Below are positions 30,464 to 41,162 of a stretch of 64,000 nucleotides of DNA, piece by piece. Location: contig NZ_AMZB01000098.1 of assembly GCF_000313755.1 (NCBI RefSeq), positions 20,429 through 84,428 on the forward strand. Reading direction: 5' to 3'. Numbering within the stretch: position 1 is the first letter of the stretch; every line of letters starts with the position of its first letter. The position numbers were made by a program, and so were the translations under genes. The stretch is from Pseudomonas nitroreducens TX1 (GTDB lineage: Bacteria > Pseudomonadota > Gammaproteobacteria > Pseudomonadales > Pseudomonadaceae). Under the pieces are notes generated by a model that did not search any database, was not told the origin of the DNA, and saw nothing but the letters and a program-made list of their open reading frames with translations.

Positions 30464-30696
30464 GAGAAGCCTGGTTCCTTTTTCAAATGGGACTCCGCCA
30501 AGCCCGTCCTGAGCCCGGCGGAGCGCGGTGCGCCATCAAAGCGCCACCGACTCTCTACAAATCAACGACTTGGCCGCTGATCCGCGATGCTGTGGGGGGC
30601 GAAAAAAAGCCCCATCAAGAACCGTCGGAGCTTACCACAAGCCAGGGTCAAACCCTACCCTCGGCCAAGCCCCACGATGAATTGCCGCAGCCCTCG

Positions 30697-31773
<1,077 letters not shown>

Positions 31774-31852
31774 GGAACACCTCTTCATTTCAATGGAATC
31801 GCGGGCCGCTCCGGCGCCACGGAAATCGCCCCGGAAACACCGGGAAACGGCG

Positions 31853-31892
31853 GAGTATACCGAGCCTTAGGCCCCGGCGCTCGGCTATACTC
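31853..31892. promoter_or_regulatory. Divergent mtnA/mtaD promoter dyad
   Basis: GAGTATACCGAGC on the left is mirrored by GCTCGGCTATACTC on the right with one extra base. Each arm contains TATACT, one reading toward mtnA (minus) and one toward mtaD (plus), so the dyad probably holds both -10 boxes. The -35 regions are not convincing. Confidence 0.55.
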
Positions 31893-31925
31893 GGCGCCTT
31901 TATCCACGCGCCCAGGATGCGCTTC

Positions 31926-33251
31926 ATGCCGACCGAAAAAGTCCCGCTCGACCTGCTGCTCTTCCCCACCTGGATCGTCCCCGTGGAACCCGCCGGCATC
32001 GTCCTGCGCGATCACGGCCTGGGCATCCGCGACGGCCGCATCGCCCTGCTCGCGCCGCGCGCCGAGGCCCTGCGCCACCCGGCCGCGGAAACCCGCGAGC
32101 TGCCGGGCATGCTGCTCTCCCCCGGCCTGATCAACGCCCATGGGCACGCGGCGATGAGCCTGTTCCGCGGCCTGGCGGACGACCTGGCGCTGATGACCTG
32201 GCTGCAGGAGCACATCTGGCCGGCAGAAGCCAAGTGGGTCAGCGAGGACTTCGTCCGTGATGGCACGGAACTGGCCATCGCCGAGCAGCTCAAGGGCGGC
32301 ATCACCTGTTTCTCGGACATGTACTTCTTCCCGCAGGTCGCCTGCGAGGCCGTGCACAAGGCCGGTGTGCGCGCGCAGATCAGTGTACCGGTGCTGGACT
32401 TCCCGGTACCCGGCGCCCGCGACGCCGACGACGCCATCCGCCAGGGCCTGGCGCTGCGCGACGACCTCAAGCACCACCCACGCATCAAGGTAGCCTTCGG
32501 CCCGCACGCGCCGTACACCGTCAGCGACGACAAGCTGGAGAACATCCTGATGCTCGCCGAGGAGTTGGACGCCGGCATTCATATGCACGTCCATGAGACT
32601 GCCTTCGAGGTCCAGCAGGCGCTGGAGAAGCACGGCGAACGCCCGCTGGCCCGCCTGCATCGCCTGGGCCTGCTCGGGCCGCGCTTCCAGGCCGTGCACA
32701 TGACCCAGGTGAACGACGAAGACTTGGCCATGCTGGTGGAAACCAACAGCTCGGTGGTGCATTGCCCCGAATCCAACCTCAAGCTGGCCAGCGGTTTCTG
32801 CCCGGTGGAGCGGTTGTGGCAGGCCGGCGTCAATGTCGCCATCGGCACCGATGGCGCGGCCAGCAACAACGACCTGGACCTGCTCGGCGAAACCCGCACC
32901 GCCGCCCTCCTGGCCAAGGCCGTGGCCGGCCAGGCCACCGCGCTGGACGCCCACCGCGCCCTGCGCATGGCCACCCTGAACGGCGCCCGTGCGCTGGGCA
33001 TTGAACAGGAAACCGGCAGCCTGGAACTGGGCAAGTCGGCCGACCTGACCGCGTTCGACCTCTCCGGGCTGGCACAACAGCCGGTGTACGAGCCGGTTTC
33101 CCAGCTGATCTACGCCAGCGGCCGCGACTGCGTGCGCCACGTGTGGGTTGGCGGCAAGCAACTGCTGGACGACGGCAGGCTCACTCGGCTGGACGAAGAT
33201 CGCTTGATTGCTGTGGCGGGCGAATGGGGCAGGAAGATCGCCGGGGCCTGA
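31926..33251 (+). CDS. mtaD: 5'-methylthioadenosine / S-adenosylhomocysteine deaminase
   Basis: 441-residue amidohydrolase that deaminates MTA (to 5'-methylthioinosine in P. aeruginosa) and related adenosines. Metal-site motifs in order: [14 protein letters not shown] (HxH), [17 protein letters not shown] and [17 protein letters not shown] use the ATG at 31926, with AGGA eight bases upstream, rather than 31917. It is followed after the repeat region by ubiG, the order of P. aeruginosa PA3170-PA3171. With mtnA it forms a divergent methionine-salvage pair. Confidence 0.93.
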   Translation: MPTEKVPLDLLLFPTWIVPVEPAGIVLRDHGLGIRDGRIALLAPRAEALRHPAAETRELPGMLLSPGLINAHGHAAMSLFRGLADDLALMTWLQEHIWPAEAKWVSEDFVRDGTELAIAEQLKGGITCFSDMYFFPQVACEAVHKAGVRAQISVPVLDFPVPGARDADDAIRQGLALRDDLKHHPRIKVAFGPHAPYTVSDDKLENILMLAEELDAGIHMHVHETAFEVQQALEKHGERPLARLHRLGLLGPRFQAVHMTQVNDEDLAMLVETNSSVVHCPESNLKLASGFCPVERLWQAGVNVAIGTDGAASNNDLDLLGETRTAALLAKAVAGQATALDAHRALRMATLNGARALGIEQETGSLELGKSADLTAFDLSGLAQQPVYEPVSQLIYASGRDCVRHVWVGGKQLLDDGRLTRLDEDRLIAVAGEWGRKIAGA

Positions 33252-33269
33252 TCCCGCGTTTGCAAGTTC

Positions 33270-33440
33270 CCTCTCCCCAGCCCTCTCCCTGAAGGGAGAG
33301 GGGGCATTCCGAGCGGAGCGAAGGTGTCTGCGTTTCCAGGCACCACGGCATCAAGCGATGCGCCAGTATCAAAGCTCGCGCAGATCCAGTCCCCTCTCCC
33401 TTCGGAGCGGGGCGCGCAGCCAGGGTTAGGGAGAGGGAGG
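33270..33440. repeat. CCCTCTCCC-type intergenic palindrome element
   Basis: A perfect palindrome with 10-base arms (CCCTCTCCCT at 33281-33290, AGGGAGAGGG at 33293-33302) is followed about 90 bases later by CCCCTCTCCC (33391-33400) and TTAGGGAGAGGG. The same 22-base palindrome recurs exactly at 49976-49997. It occupies most of the 314-base gap between mtaD and ubiG; the last 100 bases should contain the ubiG promoter. Confidence 0.75.
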
Positions 33441-33565
33441 CCGTGGGCGCGGACACCGCCAGGAAACGGAAGCTGCGACAATCCGTCATGCAGCGCCCCA
33501 TCCATTCCCCGAAGCTGGCATCATAGTCAGCCTTCGTTTCCAGCTTTTCGATCAATAGGGACACC

Positions 33566-34264
33566 ATGAGCAACGTCGACCACGCCGAGATCGCCAAATT
33601 CGAGGCCCTCGCCCACCGCTGGTGGGACCGCGAAAGCGAGTTCAAGCCCCTGCACGACATCAACCCGTTGCGGGTCAACTGGATCGACGAGCGCGTCAGC
33701 CTCGCCGGCAAGAAGGTGCTCGACGTTGGCTGCGGCGGCGGCATCCTCAGCGAAGCCATGGCCCAGCGTGGCGCCACCGTCACCGGTATCGACATGGGCG
33801 AAGCCCCCCTGGCCGTCGCTCAGTTGCACCAGCTGGAGTCCGGTGTGCCGGTGGAATACCGTCGCATCACCGCCGAAGAGCTGGCCGAGGAGATGCCCGA
33901 GCAGTTCGACGTGGTGACCTGCCTGGAGATGCTCGAACACGTGCCGGACCCGGCCTCGGTCATCCGCGCCTGCTACAGGATGGTCAAGCCCGGCGGCCAG
34001 GTGTTCTTTTCCACCATCAACCGCAATCCGAAGGCCTATCTGTTCGCCATCGTCGGCGCGGAATACGTGATGCGCCTGCTGCCGCGCGGCACCCACGACT
34101 TCAAGAAGTTCATCCGCCCCTCCGAGCTGGGCGCCTGGTCGCGTGACGCCGGCCTTGCAGTCAAGGACATCATCGGCCTGACCTACAACCCGCTGACCAA
34201 GCACTACAAGCTGGCCAACGACGTCGACGTCAACTACATGATCCAGACCTTGCGCGAGGAGTGA
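33566..34264 (+). CDS. ubiG: Ubiquinone O-methyltransferase
   Basis: 232-residue SAM-dependent methyltransferase doing both O-methylations of ubiquinone synthesis. Opens [19 protein letters not shown], with SAM motif [16 protein letters not shown] (about residues 52-66), motif [15 protein letters not shown] and [20 protein letters not shown] 33566 follows AGGGACACC. Its stop lies six bases before the mupP start, so they form one transcript with yciK. Confidence 0.97.
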   Translation: MSNVDHAEIAKFEALAHRWWDRESEFKPLHDINPLRVNWIDERVSLAGKKVLDVGCGGGILSEAMAQRGATVTGIDMGEAPLAVAQLHQLESGVPVEYRRITAEELAEEMPEQFDVVTCLEMLEHVPDPASVIRACYRMVKPGGQVFFSTINRNPKAYLFAIVGAEYVMRLLPRGTHDFKKFIRPSELGAWSRDAGLAVKDIIGLTYNPLTKHYKLANDVDVNYMIQTLREE

Positions 34265-34269
34265 ATCGC

Positions 34270-34938
34270 ATGCTCAGAGCGGTTCTCTTCGACATGGACG
34301 GCACGCTGCTCGACACCGCGCCGGACTTCATCGCCGTCTGCCAGGCGATGCTCAAGGCCCACGGCCGCGCGCCGATCGACGACCAGCGCATCCAGGACGT
34401 GGTCTCCGGTGGCGCCCGCGCCATGGTCGCCGCGGCCTTCGACATGGCCCCGGAAGCCCCTGGCTTCGAGACCCTGCGCCAGGAGTTCCTCGACCGCTAC
34501 CAGGAGCATTGCGCCGTCTTCACCCGCCCCTACGACGGCATGATCGAACTGCTGGAGAACATCGAGCAGTCGCGCCTGATCTGGGGCGTGGTGACCAACA
34601 AGCCGGTGCGCTTCGCCGCGCCGATCATGCAGCAGTTGGGCCTGGCCGAGCGCTCGGCCGTGCTGGTCTGCCCGGATCACGTGAAGAACAGCAAGCCGGA
34701 CCCGGAAATGCTCCTGCTGGCCTGCAGCCAGCTGAAGGTCGACCCGTCCGAAGTGCTGTTCATCGGTGACGACCTGCGCGACATCGAGTCGGGCCGCGCC
34801 GCCGGGACCAAGACCGCAGCCGTGCGCTACGGCTACATCCACCCGGACGACAACCCCGCGCACTGGGGCGCCGACGTGATAGTCGACGCTCCCCGCGACC
34901 TGCTCGCCGTCCTCGACCGCGCCCTCTGCTCCTGCTGA
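34270..34938 (+). CDS. mupP: HAD phosphatase, N-acetylmuramic acid 6-phosphate phosphatase type
   Basis: 222-residue haloacid dehalogenase-family phosphatase. Motif [10 protein letters not shown] (D8, D10), motif II around VVTNKP, motif III lysine in KNSKPDPEM and motif [14 protein letters not shown]. The order ubiG-mupP-yciK is that of P. aeruginosa PA3171-PA3173, where PA3172 is MupP, which dephosphorylates MurNAc-6-P in the peptidoglycan recycling route that bypasses de novo UDP-MurNAc synthesis and affects fosfomycin tolerance. ATG 34270 preceded by GAGGAG is preferred to GTG 34261. Confidence 0.9.
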   Translation: MLRAVLFDMDGTLLDTAPDFIAVCQAMLKAHGRAPIDDQRIQDVVSGGARAMVAAAFDMAPEAPGFETLRQEFLDRYQEHCAVFTRPYDGMIELLENIEQSRLIWGVVTNKPVRFAAPIMQQLGLAERSAVLVCPDHVKNSKPDPEMLLLACSQLKVDPSEVLFIGDDLRDIESGRAAGTKTAAVRYGYIHPDDNPAHWGADVIVDAPRDLLAVLDRALCSC

Positions 34939-34989
34939 GCCCCATTTCCGGGAGCCCGTCTCGCTGGCGGGCTCCGCCAAGGAGAAACC

Positions 34990-35733
34990 ATGTTCGACTA
35001 TTCCGCCCGCCCCGACCTGCTCAAGGGCCGCGTGATCCTGGTAACCGGCGCCGGCCGCGGCATCGGCCGGGCCGCCGCGCTTGCCTACGCAGCCCACGGC
35101 GCCACCGTGCTGCTGCTGGGCAAGACGGAGGACTACCTCAACGAGGTCTATGACCTGATCGTCGCCGCCGGCCATCCCGAGCCGGTGGTGATTCCGCTGA
35201 ACCTGGAAACCACCCTGCCGCACCAGTACGACGAGCTGGCAGCCATGATCGAGAAGGCGTTCGGCAAGCTCGACGGCCTGCTGCACAACGCCTCGATCCT
35301 CGGTCTGCGTTCGCCCATCGAGCAGATTTCTACCGACAACTTCACCCGCGTCATGCAGGTGAACGTCAACGCCATGTTCAGCCTCACCCATACTCTGCTG
35401 CCGCTGCTCAAGCTCTCCGAGGATGCCTCGGTAGTGTTCACCTCCAGCAGCGTCGGCCGTAAGGGCCGCGCCTACTGGGGCGCCTACGCGGTGTCGAAGT
35501 TCGCCACCGAAGGCCTGATGCAGGTGCTGGCGGACGAGTGCGAGGACATCACCCGCGTGCGCGCCAACAGCGTCAACCCCGGCGCCACCCGCACTGCCAT
35601 GCGCGCCCACGCCTACCCGGGCGAGAACGCCTACAACAACCCGGCGCCCGAAGAGATCATGCCGGTCTACCTGTACCTGATGGGCCCGGACAGCAAGGGC
35701 GTCAACGGCCAGGCCTTCAACGCCCAGGACTGA
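34990..35733 (+). CDS. yciK: YciK-type short-chain dehydrogenase/reductase
   Basis: 247-residue Rossmann-fold oxidoreductase. Cofactor motif TGAGRGIGRAAA (about 20-31), NNAG-equivalent HNAS (about 97-100), and catalytic Ser/Tyr/Lys in SSSVGRKGRAYWGAYAVSK. AAGGAG lies ahead of the ATG. It is the third gene of the ubiG-mupP-yciK set. The physiological substrate of YciK is not established. Confidence 0.92.
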   Translation: MFDYSARPDLLKGRVILVTGAGRGIGRAAALAYAAHGATVLLLGKTEDYLNEVYDLIVAAGHPEPVVIPLNLETTLPHQYDELAAMIEKAFGKLDGLLHNASILGLRSPIEQISTDNFTRVMQVNVNAMFSLTHTLLPLLKLSEDASVVFTSSSVGRKGRAYWGAYAVSKFATEGLMQVLADECEDITRVRANSVNPGATRTAMRAHAYPGENAYNNPAPEEIMPVYLYLMGPDSKGVNGQAFNAQD

Positions 35734-35988
35734 TTTCCACCGCGCGAACCGGTACTGACGTACCAGCGGCGTCGACGTGCAGCCCAGCAACGACGCCGCT
35801 TCCCGCCATTTTTCTGGCTCCGTCCCACTTACCTATCCGGCAAAGTGCCACTACTTCGCCAGACTTCTGGCGAAACCTTTCCGCCCTCGGGAACCCTGAC
35901 CACCATCGGTCGGTCAATACGGCGTCTTTTCAGGCCTTTCCGTGCCCTGGCACGGAAATCGCTGAGTCCCTGCAAACGCCGTAAAAAA

Positions 35989-36927
35989 ATGGTCACCGCC
36001 ATGGTTCCTCCCAAGCAGTCCAACACCATCGATTTCGATGCTGCCAAGCTCCAGCGCGCCGCCAGCCAGGACTCCCGCACTTCTTCGCGGCGTCCGCTGG
36101 ACCTGCTGGAGTTGCGCCAGCAGCTGAATCTGCAATTGCAGGTGAGCCTGGAGGCCGACCGCATCCTGGCGGTGTTCTTCCGCGAGATCCAGCAGCTGCT
36201 GCCGGTGGAATACCTGGCCTATTACCACGCCGGGGCCGACCTGCGCCTGGAGTTCGGCGAAGCCGGCAAGCACTGCGCCGACTACCGCCTGATCCACGCC
36301 GCCGAGTACCTCGGCGAAATCAGCTTCCGTCGCGCCCAGCGCTTCTCCGAGGCCGAACTGGCGCAGCTGGAATCGCTGATGGCCTGCCTGCTCTACCCGC
36401 TGCGCAACGCCCTGCTCTATCGCGCCGCCGTGCAGTCGGCATTGCGTGACGCGTTGACCGGCACCGGCAACCGCATCGCCATGGACCAGACCCTGAGCCG
36501 CGAGGTCGAGGTGGCGCGCCGCCATCTGCTGCCGCTGTCGATCCTCATGCTCGACCTGGACCACTTCAAGCGAATCAACGATGAGCACGGCCACAGCGTG
36601 GGCGACGATGCGCTGCGCGCCGTGGCCACGGCCCTGAAGAACAGCCTGCGCAATGTCGACATGGTGTTCCGCTTCGGCGGCGAGGAGTTCCTCGTGCTGC
36701 TCTCCAATACTCCCGGCGTCGCCGCCGTGCAGGTGGGCGAACGGCTTCGCACTGCCGTGGAGGAGCTGGACCTGGCCGCCAACGGCAAGCACTTGCCGCT
36801 GTCCATCAGCCTGGGCTGCGCGACGCTCAATGGCGGCGAGTCGGTGGATGACCTGCTGCGCCGCGCCGACAGTGCCCTGTACGAAGCCAAGCGCGACGGG
36901 CGCAACCGGCTGGCCTGCGCCAGCTGA
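35989..36927 (+). CDS. Diguanylate cyclase (GGDEF domain)
   Basis: 312-residue cyclic-di-GMP synthase. The N-terminal 150 residues form an uncharacterised sensory region with a helical LRQQLNLQLQVSLEADRILAVF segment and no membrane helix, so it is cytoplasmic. The GGDEF domain (about 155-312) has RDALTGTGNR, the active-site RFGGEEF and, five residues before it, an intact product-inhibition site RNVD, so it should be active and feedback-inhibited. Start is uncertain: ATG 35989 or 36001, neither with a good Shine-Dalgarno. Position after yciK matches PA3177 of P. aeruginosa. Confidence 0.92.
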   Translation: MVTAMVPPKQSNTIDFDAAKLQRAASQDSRTSSRRPLDLLELRQQLNLQLQVSLEADRILAVFFREIQQLLPVEYLAYYHAGADLRLEFGEAGKHCADYRLIHAAEYLGEISFRRAQRFSEAELAQLESLMACLLYPLRNALLYRAAVQSALRDALTGTGNRIAMDQTLSREVEVARRHLLPLSILMLDLDHFKRINDEHGHSVGDDALRAVATALKNSLRNVDMVFRFGGEEFLVLLSNTPGVAAVQVGERLRTAVEELDLAANGKHLPLSISLGCATLNGGESVDDLLRRADSALYEAKRDGRNRLACAS

Positions 36928-36970
36928 TTCGAAGGCTTTCCGCTCCCTGAGCTCACCAACGGACCACGGC

Positions 36971-37109
36971 GGAGCGCGCGCCATGGGCGCGATCGCGGGC
37001 ATGGCCCGCTCCTACACGCGCTTGAACACCTGTAGGAGCGAGCTTGCTCGCGAACCCGCCTGATGTCGGAGCCGCCGGGATACTCGTTCGCGAGCAAGCT
37101 CGCTCCTAC
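36971..37109. repeat. REP/BIME cluster with two core types
   Basis: 36971-37015 is a palindromic unit with core GCGCCATGGGCGCGA ending in GCTCCTAC. 37032-37054 and 37087-37109 are an inverted pair with head GTAGGAGCG and core AGCTTGCTCGCGAA. They sit between the convergent diguanylate cyclase and rluB genes. Confidence 0.85.
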
Positions 37110-37140
37110 AAGGCCTCCGGCCAGCAAATCCCAGGCAATA

Positions 37141-37165
37141 AAAAAGGGCTCCGAGGAGCCCTTTT
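37141..37165. terminator. rluB terminator, bidirectional
   Basis: Stem GGGCTCC / GGAGCCC with a two-base loop, preceded by A5 and followed by T4, directly past the rluB stop. Confidence 0.9.
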
Positions 37166-37177
37166 GACCGCTGTCGC

Positions 37178-38542
37178 TTAGCGCTTGAAGCCCGGACGCA
37201 TGCCGTCACCGGCAGCCTGCGGACGACGCTTGGCGATCGGCTTGCGGGCGACCGGCTTGCCGGGGCGCTCGGCCAGCGGGGCGCCTTTCTCGCGCGCAGG
37301 ACGGTCGCTCGGCGCCTTGCGCGGAGCACGGCCTTCGCCGGCATCGCTGCGTGGACCACGGGCCGGACGATCGGCACCGTCACGCGGAGCGCGAGCCGGA
37401 CGATCACTACCGGTGTCGCGCGGCTTGCGCGGGGCGCGGCTGTCGGCCGAATCGCTGCGCGGGCCACGGGCCGGACGCTCACCACCGGCGTCACGCGGCT
37501 TGCGCGGGGCACGGCTGTCAGCGGAATCGCTGCGCGGGCCACGGGCCGGGCGCTCGTCGCTGTCACGCGGACCACGAGCGGGACGCTCGCCAGCCGCCGG
37601 ACGCGGAGCACGCTGCGGACGTTCGCCTTCGGCGCGTTCGGTGCGGGTACGCGAGCCACGGCCCGGACGCTCGCTGGGCGCCAGCTTCTTGCCGAGCTTG
37701 CGCTCCTGGCGCTCGACCTTTTCCTTGGTCTTGGTGGAAACCGCCGGCAGGGCGACCGGAGTCAGGCCGACTTCCTCGCTGAGGATGTCCAACTCGCGCT
37801 GCCCCATCTCGCGGTAGCGGCCCATGGTCAGCTCGGAGGTCAGGAACACCGGTCCGAAGCGCACGCGCTTCAGGCGGCTGACCACCACGCCCTGGGACTC
37901 CCACAGGCGGCGGACTTCACGGTTACGGCCTTCCATCACCACCACGTGGTACCAGTGGTTGAAGCCTTCGCCACCCGGCGCTTCCTGGATGTCGCTGAAC
38001 TTGGCCGGGCCGTCTTCGAGCATCACGCCGGCTTTCAGGCGCTCGATCATTTCCTCGTCGACTTCACCGCGCACGCGCACGGCGTACTCACGGTCCATCT
38101 CGTAGGAGGGGTGCATCAGGCGATTGGCCAGCTCACCGTCGGTGGTGAACATCAGCAGGCCGGTGGTGTTGATGTCCAGGCGACCGACGTTGATCCAGCG
38201 GCCGCTGCGCAGGCGCGGCAGGCGGTCGAACACGGTCGGACGGCCTTCCGGATCGTCGCGGGTGCAGACTTCGCCTTCAGGCTTGTTGTAGATCAGCACG
38301 CGACGGACGTGCTCTTCGATCTTCTCGCGCTTGAGCAGGCGGTCATCGACGGCGATGGCGTCGCGGTCGCCCACGCGCTGGCCGAGGGTCGCCACGGCGC
38401 CATTGACCTTGACGCGGCCTTCTTCGATCCAGGCCTCGACGTCGCGGCGCGAGCCGACGCCCATGCGGGCAAGGACTTTCTGCAGTTTCTCGCCGGCCGG
38501 GGCTGGGGTAAGTTCTTCGAGGTTTTCGTGCGTGTCGGTCAT
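37178..38542 (-). CDS. rluB: 23S rRNA pseudouridine(2605) synthase
   Basis: 454-residue RsuA/RluB-family pseudouridine synthase modifying helix 90-92 of 23S rRNA. An N-terminal S4 RNA-binding domain ([20 protein letters not shown], about 18-75) precedes the catalytic domain with the active-site aspartate in [14 protein letters not shown]. From about residue 285 the protein carries a long low-complexity tail rich in R, P, A, G, D and S, including two nearly identical 26-residue repeats with [18 protein letters not shown]. Such tails are longer than in E. coli RluB. ATG 38542 ([11 protein letters not shown]) is chosen; the upstream extension is rejected. Confidence 0.93.
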   Translation of the reverse strand: MTDTHENLEELTPAPAGEKLQKVLARMGVGSRRDVEAWIEEGRVKVNGAVATLGQRVGDRDAIAVDDRLLKREKIEEHVRRVLIYNKPEGEVCTRDDPEGRPTVFDRLPRLRSGRWINVGRLDINTTGLLMFTTDGELANRLMHPSYEMDREYAVRVRGEVDEEMIERLKAGVMLEDGPAKFSDIQEAPGGEGFNHWYHVVVMEGRNREVRRLWESQGVVVSRLKRVRFGPVFLTSELTMGRYREMGQRELDILSEEVGLTPVALPAVSTKTKEKVERQERKLGKKLAPSERPGRGSRTRTERAEGERPQRAPRPAAGERPARGPRDSDERPARGPRSDSADSRAPRKPRDAGGERPARGPRSDSADSRAPRKPRDTGSDRPARAPRDGADRPARGPRSDAGEGRAPRKAPSDRPAREKGAPLAERPGKPVARKPIAKRRPQAAGDGMRPGFKR

Positions 38543-38662
38543 CTGGGCACCTCCCGGTGTGGCATGCAACGAATAAAAAGGTCGCGCATCATACGCGCTC
38601 GCGTGCGGTAAAGCACCGTCCGCAGTCGGGAAAGACTAGTCGAGTTACAGGGGAACGCGTCC

Positions 38663-39097
38663 ATGCGGCACGAAGACGACTTCACTGGCGCCAAGCTTGC
38701 GCTGTTCCACGCCGGGCAACTGGTGGTCTACAAGCGCGACGACAAGCCGGGAATTCCCTACCCCGGCTGCTGGGACTTTCCCGGCGGCGGCCGCGAGCGC
38801 GGCGAGACACCGGCACAGTGCGCCTTGCGCGAGCTGGAGGAAGAATTCGCCCTGCGCCTGGACGAGCAGCGTATCGAGTGGCAGCGCCGCTATCCCGCGA
38901 CCCACGGCCCTGCGCCCTGGGCGTGGTTCCTGGTGGCGCGCCTGGAGCAGGCCGAGTTCGATGCCATCCGTTTCGGCGACGAAGGCCAGTACTGGCGCCT
39001 GATGCGCGTCAGCGAATACCTCGCCCACGAGCAGGCGGTGGATTACCTGCAGGAACGCCTGCGGCATTTCCTCGCAGGGCGGCTGGACATCACCTGA
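38663..39097 (+). CDS. Nudix hydrolase
   Basis: 144-residue pyrophosphohydrolase with Nudix box [20 protein letters not shown] (about residues 48-67). The start [26 protein letters not shown] reads into the first beta strand directly. It is divergent from rluB and lies ahead of the orphan ccoN. The substrate is not predictable. Confidence 0.9.
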   Translation: MRHEDDFTGAKLALFHAGQLVVYKRDDKPGIPYPGCWDFPGGGRERGETPAQCALRELEEEFALRLDEQRIEWQRRYPATHGPAPWAWFLVARLEQAEFDAIRFGDEGQYWRLMRVSEYLAHEQAVDYLQERLRHFLAGRLDIT

Positions 39098-39248
39098 TTC
39101 CGCATCGTCGGCCGCTGATCCGTATTTGCGTGGTCTATCTGAATCTGTTTCCTGCCCGCGCTTTTTCCTAGATTGCCCGCTCACCGGAGCGCGCCGGCTT
39201 TGCCGTCCATGGCGCGCCCGGACGTTCTGTCACAAGCGGGAATCGAGC

Positions 39249-40676
39249 ATGAACACGAAAAGCACGGAGCAGGCGTACAACTACAAGGTGGTCCGCCAGT
39301 TCGCCATCATGACGGTGGTCTGGGGCGTGGTCGGCATGGCCATGGGGGTGCTGATCGCCTCCCAACTGGTCTGGCCGCAACTGAACCTGGACCTGCCATG
39401 GACCAGTTTCGGGCGCCTGCGCCCGCTGCACACCAGCCTGGTGATCTTCGCCTTCGGCGGCTGTGCGCTGTTCGCCACCAGCTACTACACGGTGCAGCGC
39501 ACCTGCCAGACGCGGCTGTTCTCGGATAGCCTCGCAGCCTTCACCTTCTGGGGCTGGCAGGCGCTGATCCTGACCATGATGGTCACGCTGCCACTGGGCT
39601 ACACGACGACCAAGGAATACGCCGAGATCGAATTCACCGGCGCGGTGTGGATGGCCATCGTCTGGGTCGCCTACGCGGTGGTGTTCTTCGGTACGCTGAT
39701 GAAGCGCAGGACCTCGCACATCTACGTGGGCAACTGGTTCTTCGCCGCGTTCATCCTGGTCACCGCGATGCTGCACATCGTCAACCACCTGTCGATTCCG
39801 GTGGACTGGTTCAAGTCCTACCCGGTGTACTCCGGCGCCACCGACGCCATGGTGCAATGGTGGTACGGGCACAACGCGGTGGGCTTCTTCCTCACCACCG
39901 GCTTCCTCGGGATGATGTACTACTTCGTGCCCAAGCAGGCCGGGCGCCCGGTGTATTCCTACCGGCTGTCCATCGTCCACTTCTGGGCACTGATCACCCT
40001 GTACATCTGGGCCGGCCCGCACCACCTGCATTACACCGCCCTGCCCGACTGGGCGCAGTCGCTGGGCATGGTGATGTCGCTGATCCTCCTGGCGCCGAGC
40101 TGGGGCGGCATGATCAACGGCATGATGACCCTGTCGGGCGCCTGGCATAAGTTGCGTACCGACCCGATCCTGCGCTTCCTCGTGGTCTCCCTGGCGTTCT
40201 ACGGCATGTCGACCTTCGAAGGCCCGATGATGGCGATCAAGACCGTCAACGCCCTGTCTCACTACACTGACTGGACCATCGGCCACGTCCATGCCGGCGC
40301 GCTGGGCTGGGTGGCGATGATTTCCATCGGCTCGCTCTATCACCTGATCCCCAAGGTCTTCGGTCGCGAACAGATGCACAGCATCGGCCTGATCAACGCA
40401 CACTTCTGGCTGGCCACCATCGGCACGGTCCTCTACATCGCCTCGATGTGGGTCAACGGCATCACACAGGGCCTGATGTGGCGGGCGGTGAACGCCGACG
40501 GCACGCTCACCTATTCCTTCGTCGAAGCGCTGCAGGCCAGCCATCCCGGCTTCGTGGTGCGCATGACGGGCGGGCTGATGTTCCTCAGCGGCATGCTGTT
40601 GATGGCCTGGAATACCTGGATAACGGTGCGCCAGGCGCGTCCCGAGGCGATGCGCGTCGCCGAGCGGATGGCCTGA
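39249..40676 (+). CDS. ccoN: Orphan cbb3-type cytochrome oxidase subunit I (CcoN4-like)
   Basis: 475-residue twelve-helix heme-copper oxidase catalytic subunit. Low-spin heme ligand H61 in [10 protein letters not shown], CuB ligands in [10 protein letters not shown] and [13 protein letters not shown], and the heme b3/b histidines in [13 protein letters not shown] are all present, so it should be functional. No ccoO or ccoP genes adjoin it; only a CcoQ-like gene follows one base after its stop. That layout matches P. aeruginosa PA4133/PA4134, where CcoN4 partners with other CcoO/CcoP subunits and supports biofilm growth and cyanide tolerance. No Anr box of the form TTGAT-N4-ATCAA was seen upstream. 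Confidence 0.93.
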   Translation: MNTKSTEQAYNYKVVRQFAIMTVVWGVVGMAMGVLIASQLVWPQLNLDLPWTSFGRLRPLHTSLVIFAFGGCALFATSYYTVQRTCQTRLFSDSLAAFTFWGWQALILTMMVTLPLGYTTTKEYAEIEFTGAVWMAIVWVAYAVVFFGTLMKRRTSHIYVGNWFFAAFILVTAMLHIVNHLSIPVDWFKSYPVYSGATDAMVQWWYGHNAVGFFLTTGFLGMMYYFVPKQAGRPVYSYRLSIVHFWALITLYIWAGPHHLHYTALPDWAQSLGMVMSLILLAPSWGGMINGMMTLSGAWHKLRTDPILRFLVVSLAFYGMSTFEGPMMAIKTVNALSHYTDWTIGHVHAGALGWVAMISIGSLYHLIPKVFGREQMHSIGLINAHFWLATIGTVLYIASMWVNGITQGLMWRAVNADGTLTYSFVEALQASHPGFVVRMTGGLMFLSGMLLMAWNTWITVRQARPEAMRVAERMA

Positions 40677-40677
40677 G

Positions 40678-40908
40678 ATGACACTCTGGCTGGGGCTGGT
40701 CGGCCTGCTGGCGCTGTACTTCGGCGTCGGCTGGTGCCTGCAGGCGCATCGCGGGCGCGGCATCGAGGAAGCCAGCATGCTGCCCTTCGCCGATGACGAG
40801 GAAGTCGCCCGGCGCATGGAGCAGGCCACCGGGCGCAGCCGCACCGGCTGCGTCTGCCCAGGTCCCTGCCAGGGCGACTGCGAGCACTGGCGCGACTGGC
40901 AGCCCTAG
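40678..40908 (+). CDS. CcoQ-like protein with cysteine-rich tail
   Basis: 76-residue membrane protein: one N-terminal helix (LWLGLVGLLALYFGVGWCL, residues 3-21), then the CcoQ-like cytosolic segment IEEASMLPFADDEEVARRME, then a tail with four cysteines C58, C60, C64 and C68 (C-x-C-x3-C-x3-C) and a nearby histidine H70. The start follows the ccoN stop by one base, so the two are translationally coupled. Ordinary CcoQ proteins stabilise the oxidase and lack such a tail; the tail might bind a metal or iron-sulfur cluster, but that is inference. Confidence 0.82.
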   Translation: MTLWLGLVGLLALYFGVGWCLQAHRGRGIEEASMLPFADDEEVARRMEQATGRSRTGCVCPGPCQGDCEHWRDWQP

Positions 40909-41162
40909 CGCGCCATTTCACGCAGAGGCCTGCGTCAGAGCGCCGCATCACCTCCATCAATTTTCATTAGCAAGCACATCAATTTCCCGGCGGGCAGCCC
41001 GAGGAGGAATATCACTCCCGTGCCCCGCCACCTGATGGACGCCTGAAGCATCGTCCCCTGTCCTGTCTGGACCCCAGGACAGACATCATCGATGCCAGTG
41101 CTCCCCGGTGGGGCTTTCAAACCCATTCAAGGGCCAAAGGCCCTTCACCGAGGAAATACAGA

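Noticed and set aside
39098..39248. Anr/Fnr box ahead of ccoN
   Set aside because: No TTGAT-N4-ATCAA or close variant was seen.
40996..41046. Tiny ORF after the CcoQ-like gene with a GAGGAGG upstream (VPRHLMDA)
   Set aside because: Eight codons only and poor spacing between the Shine-Dalgarno-like motif and the GTG; not supportable as a gene.
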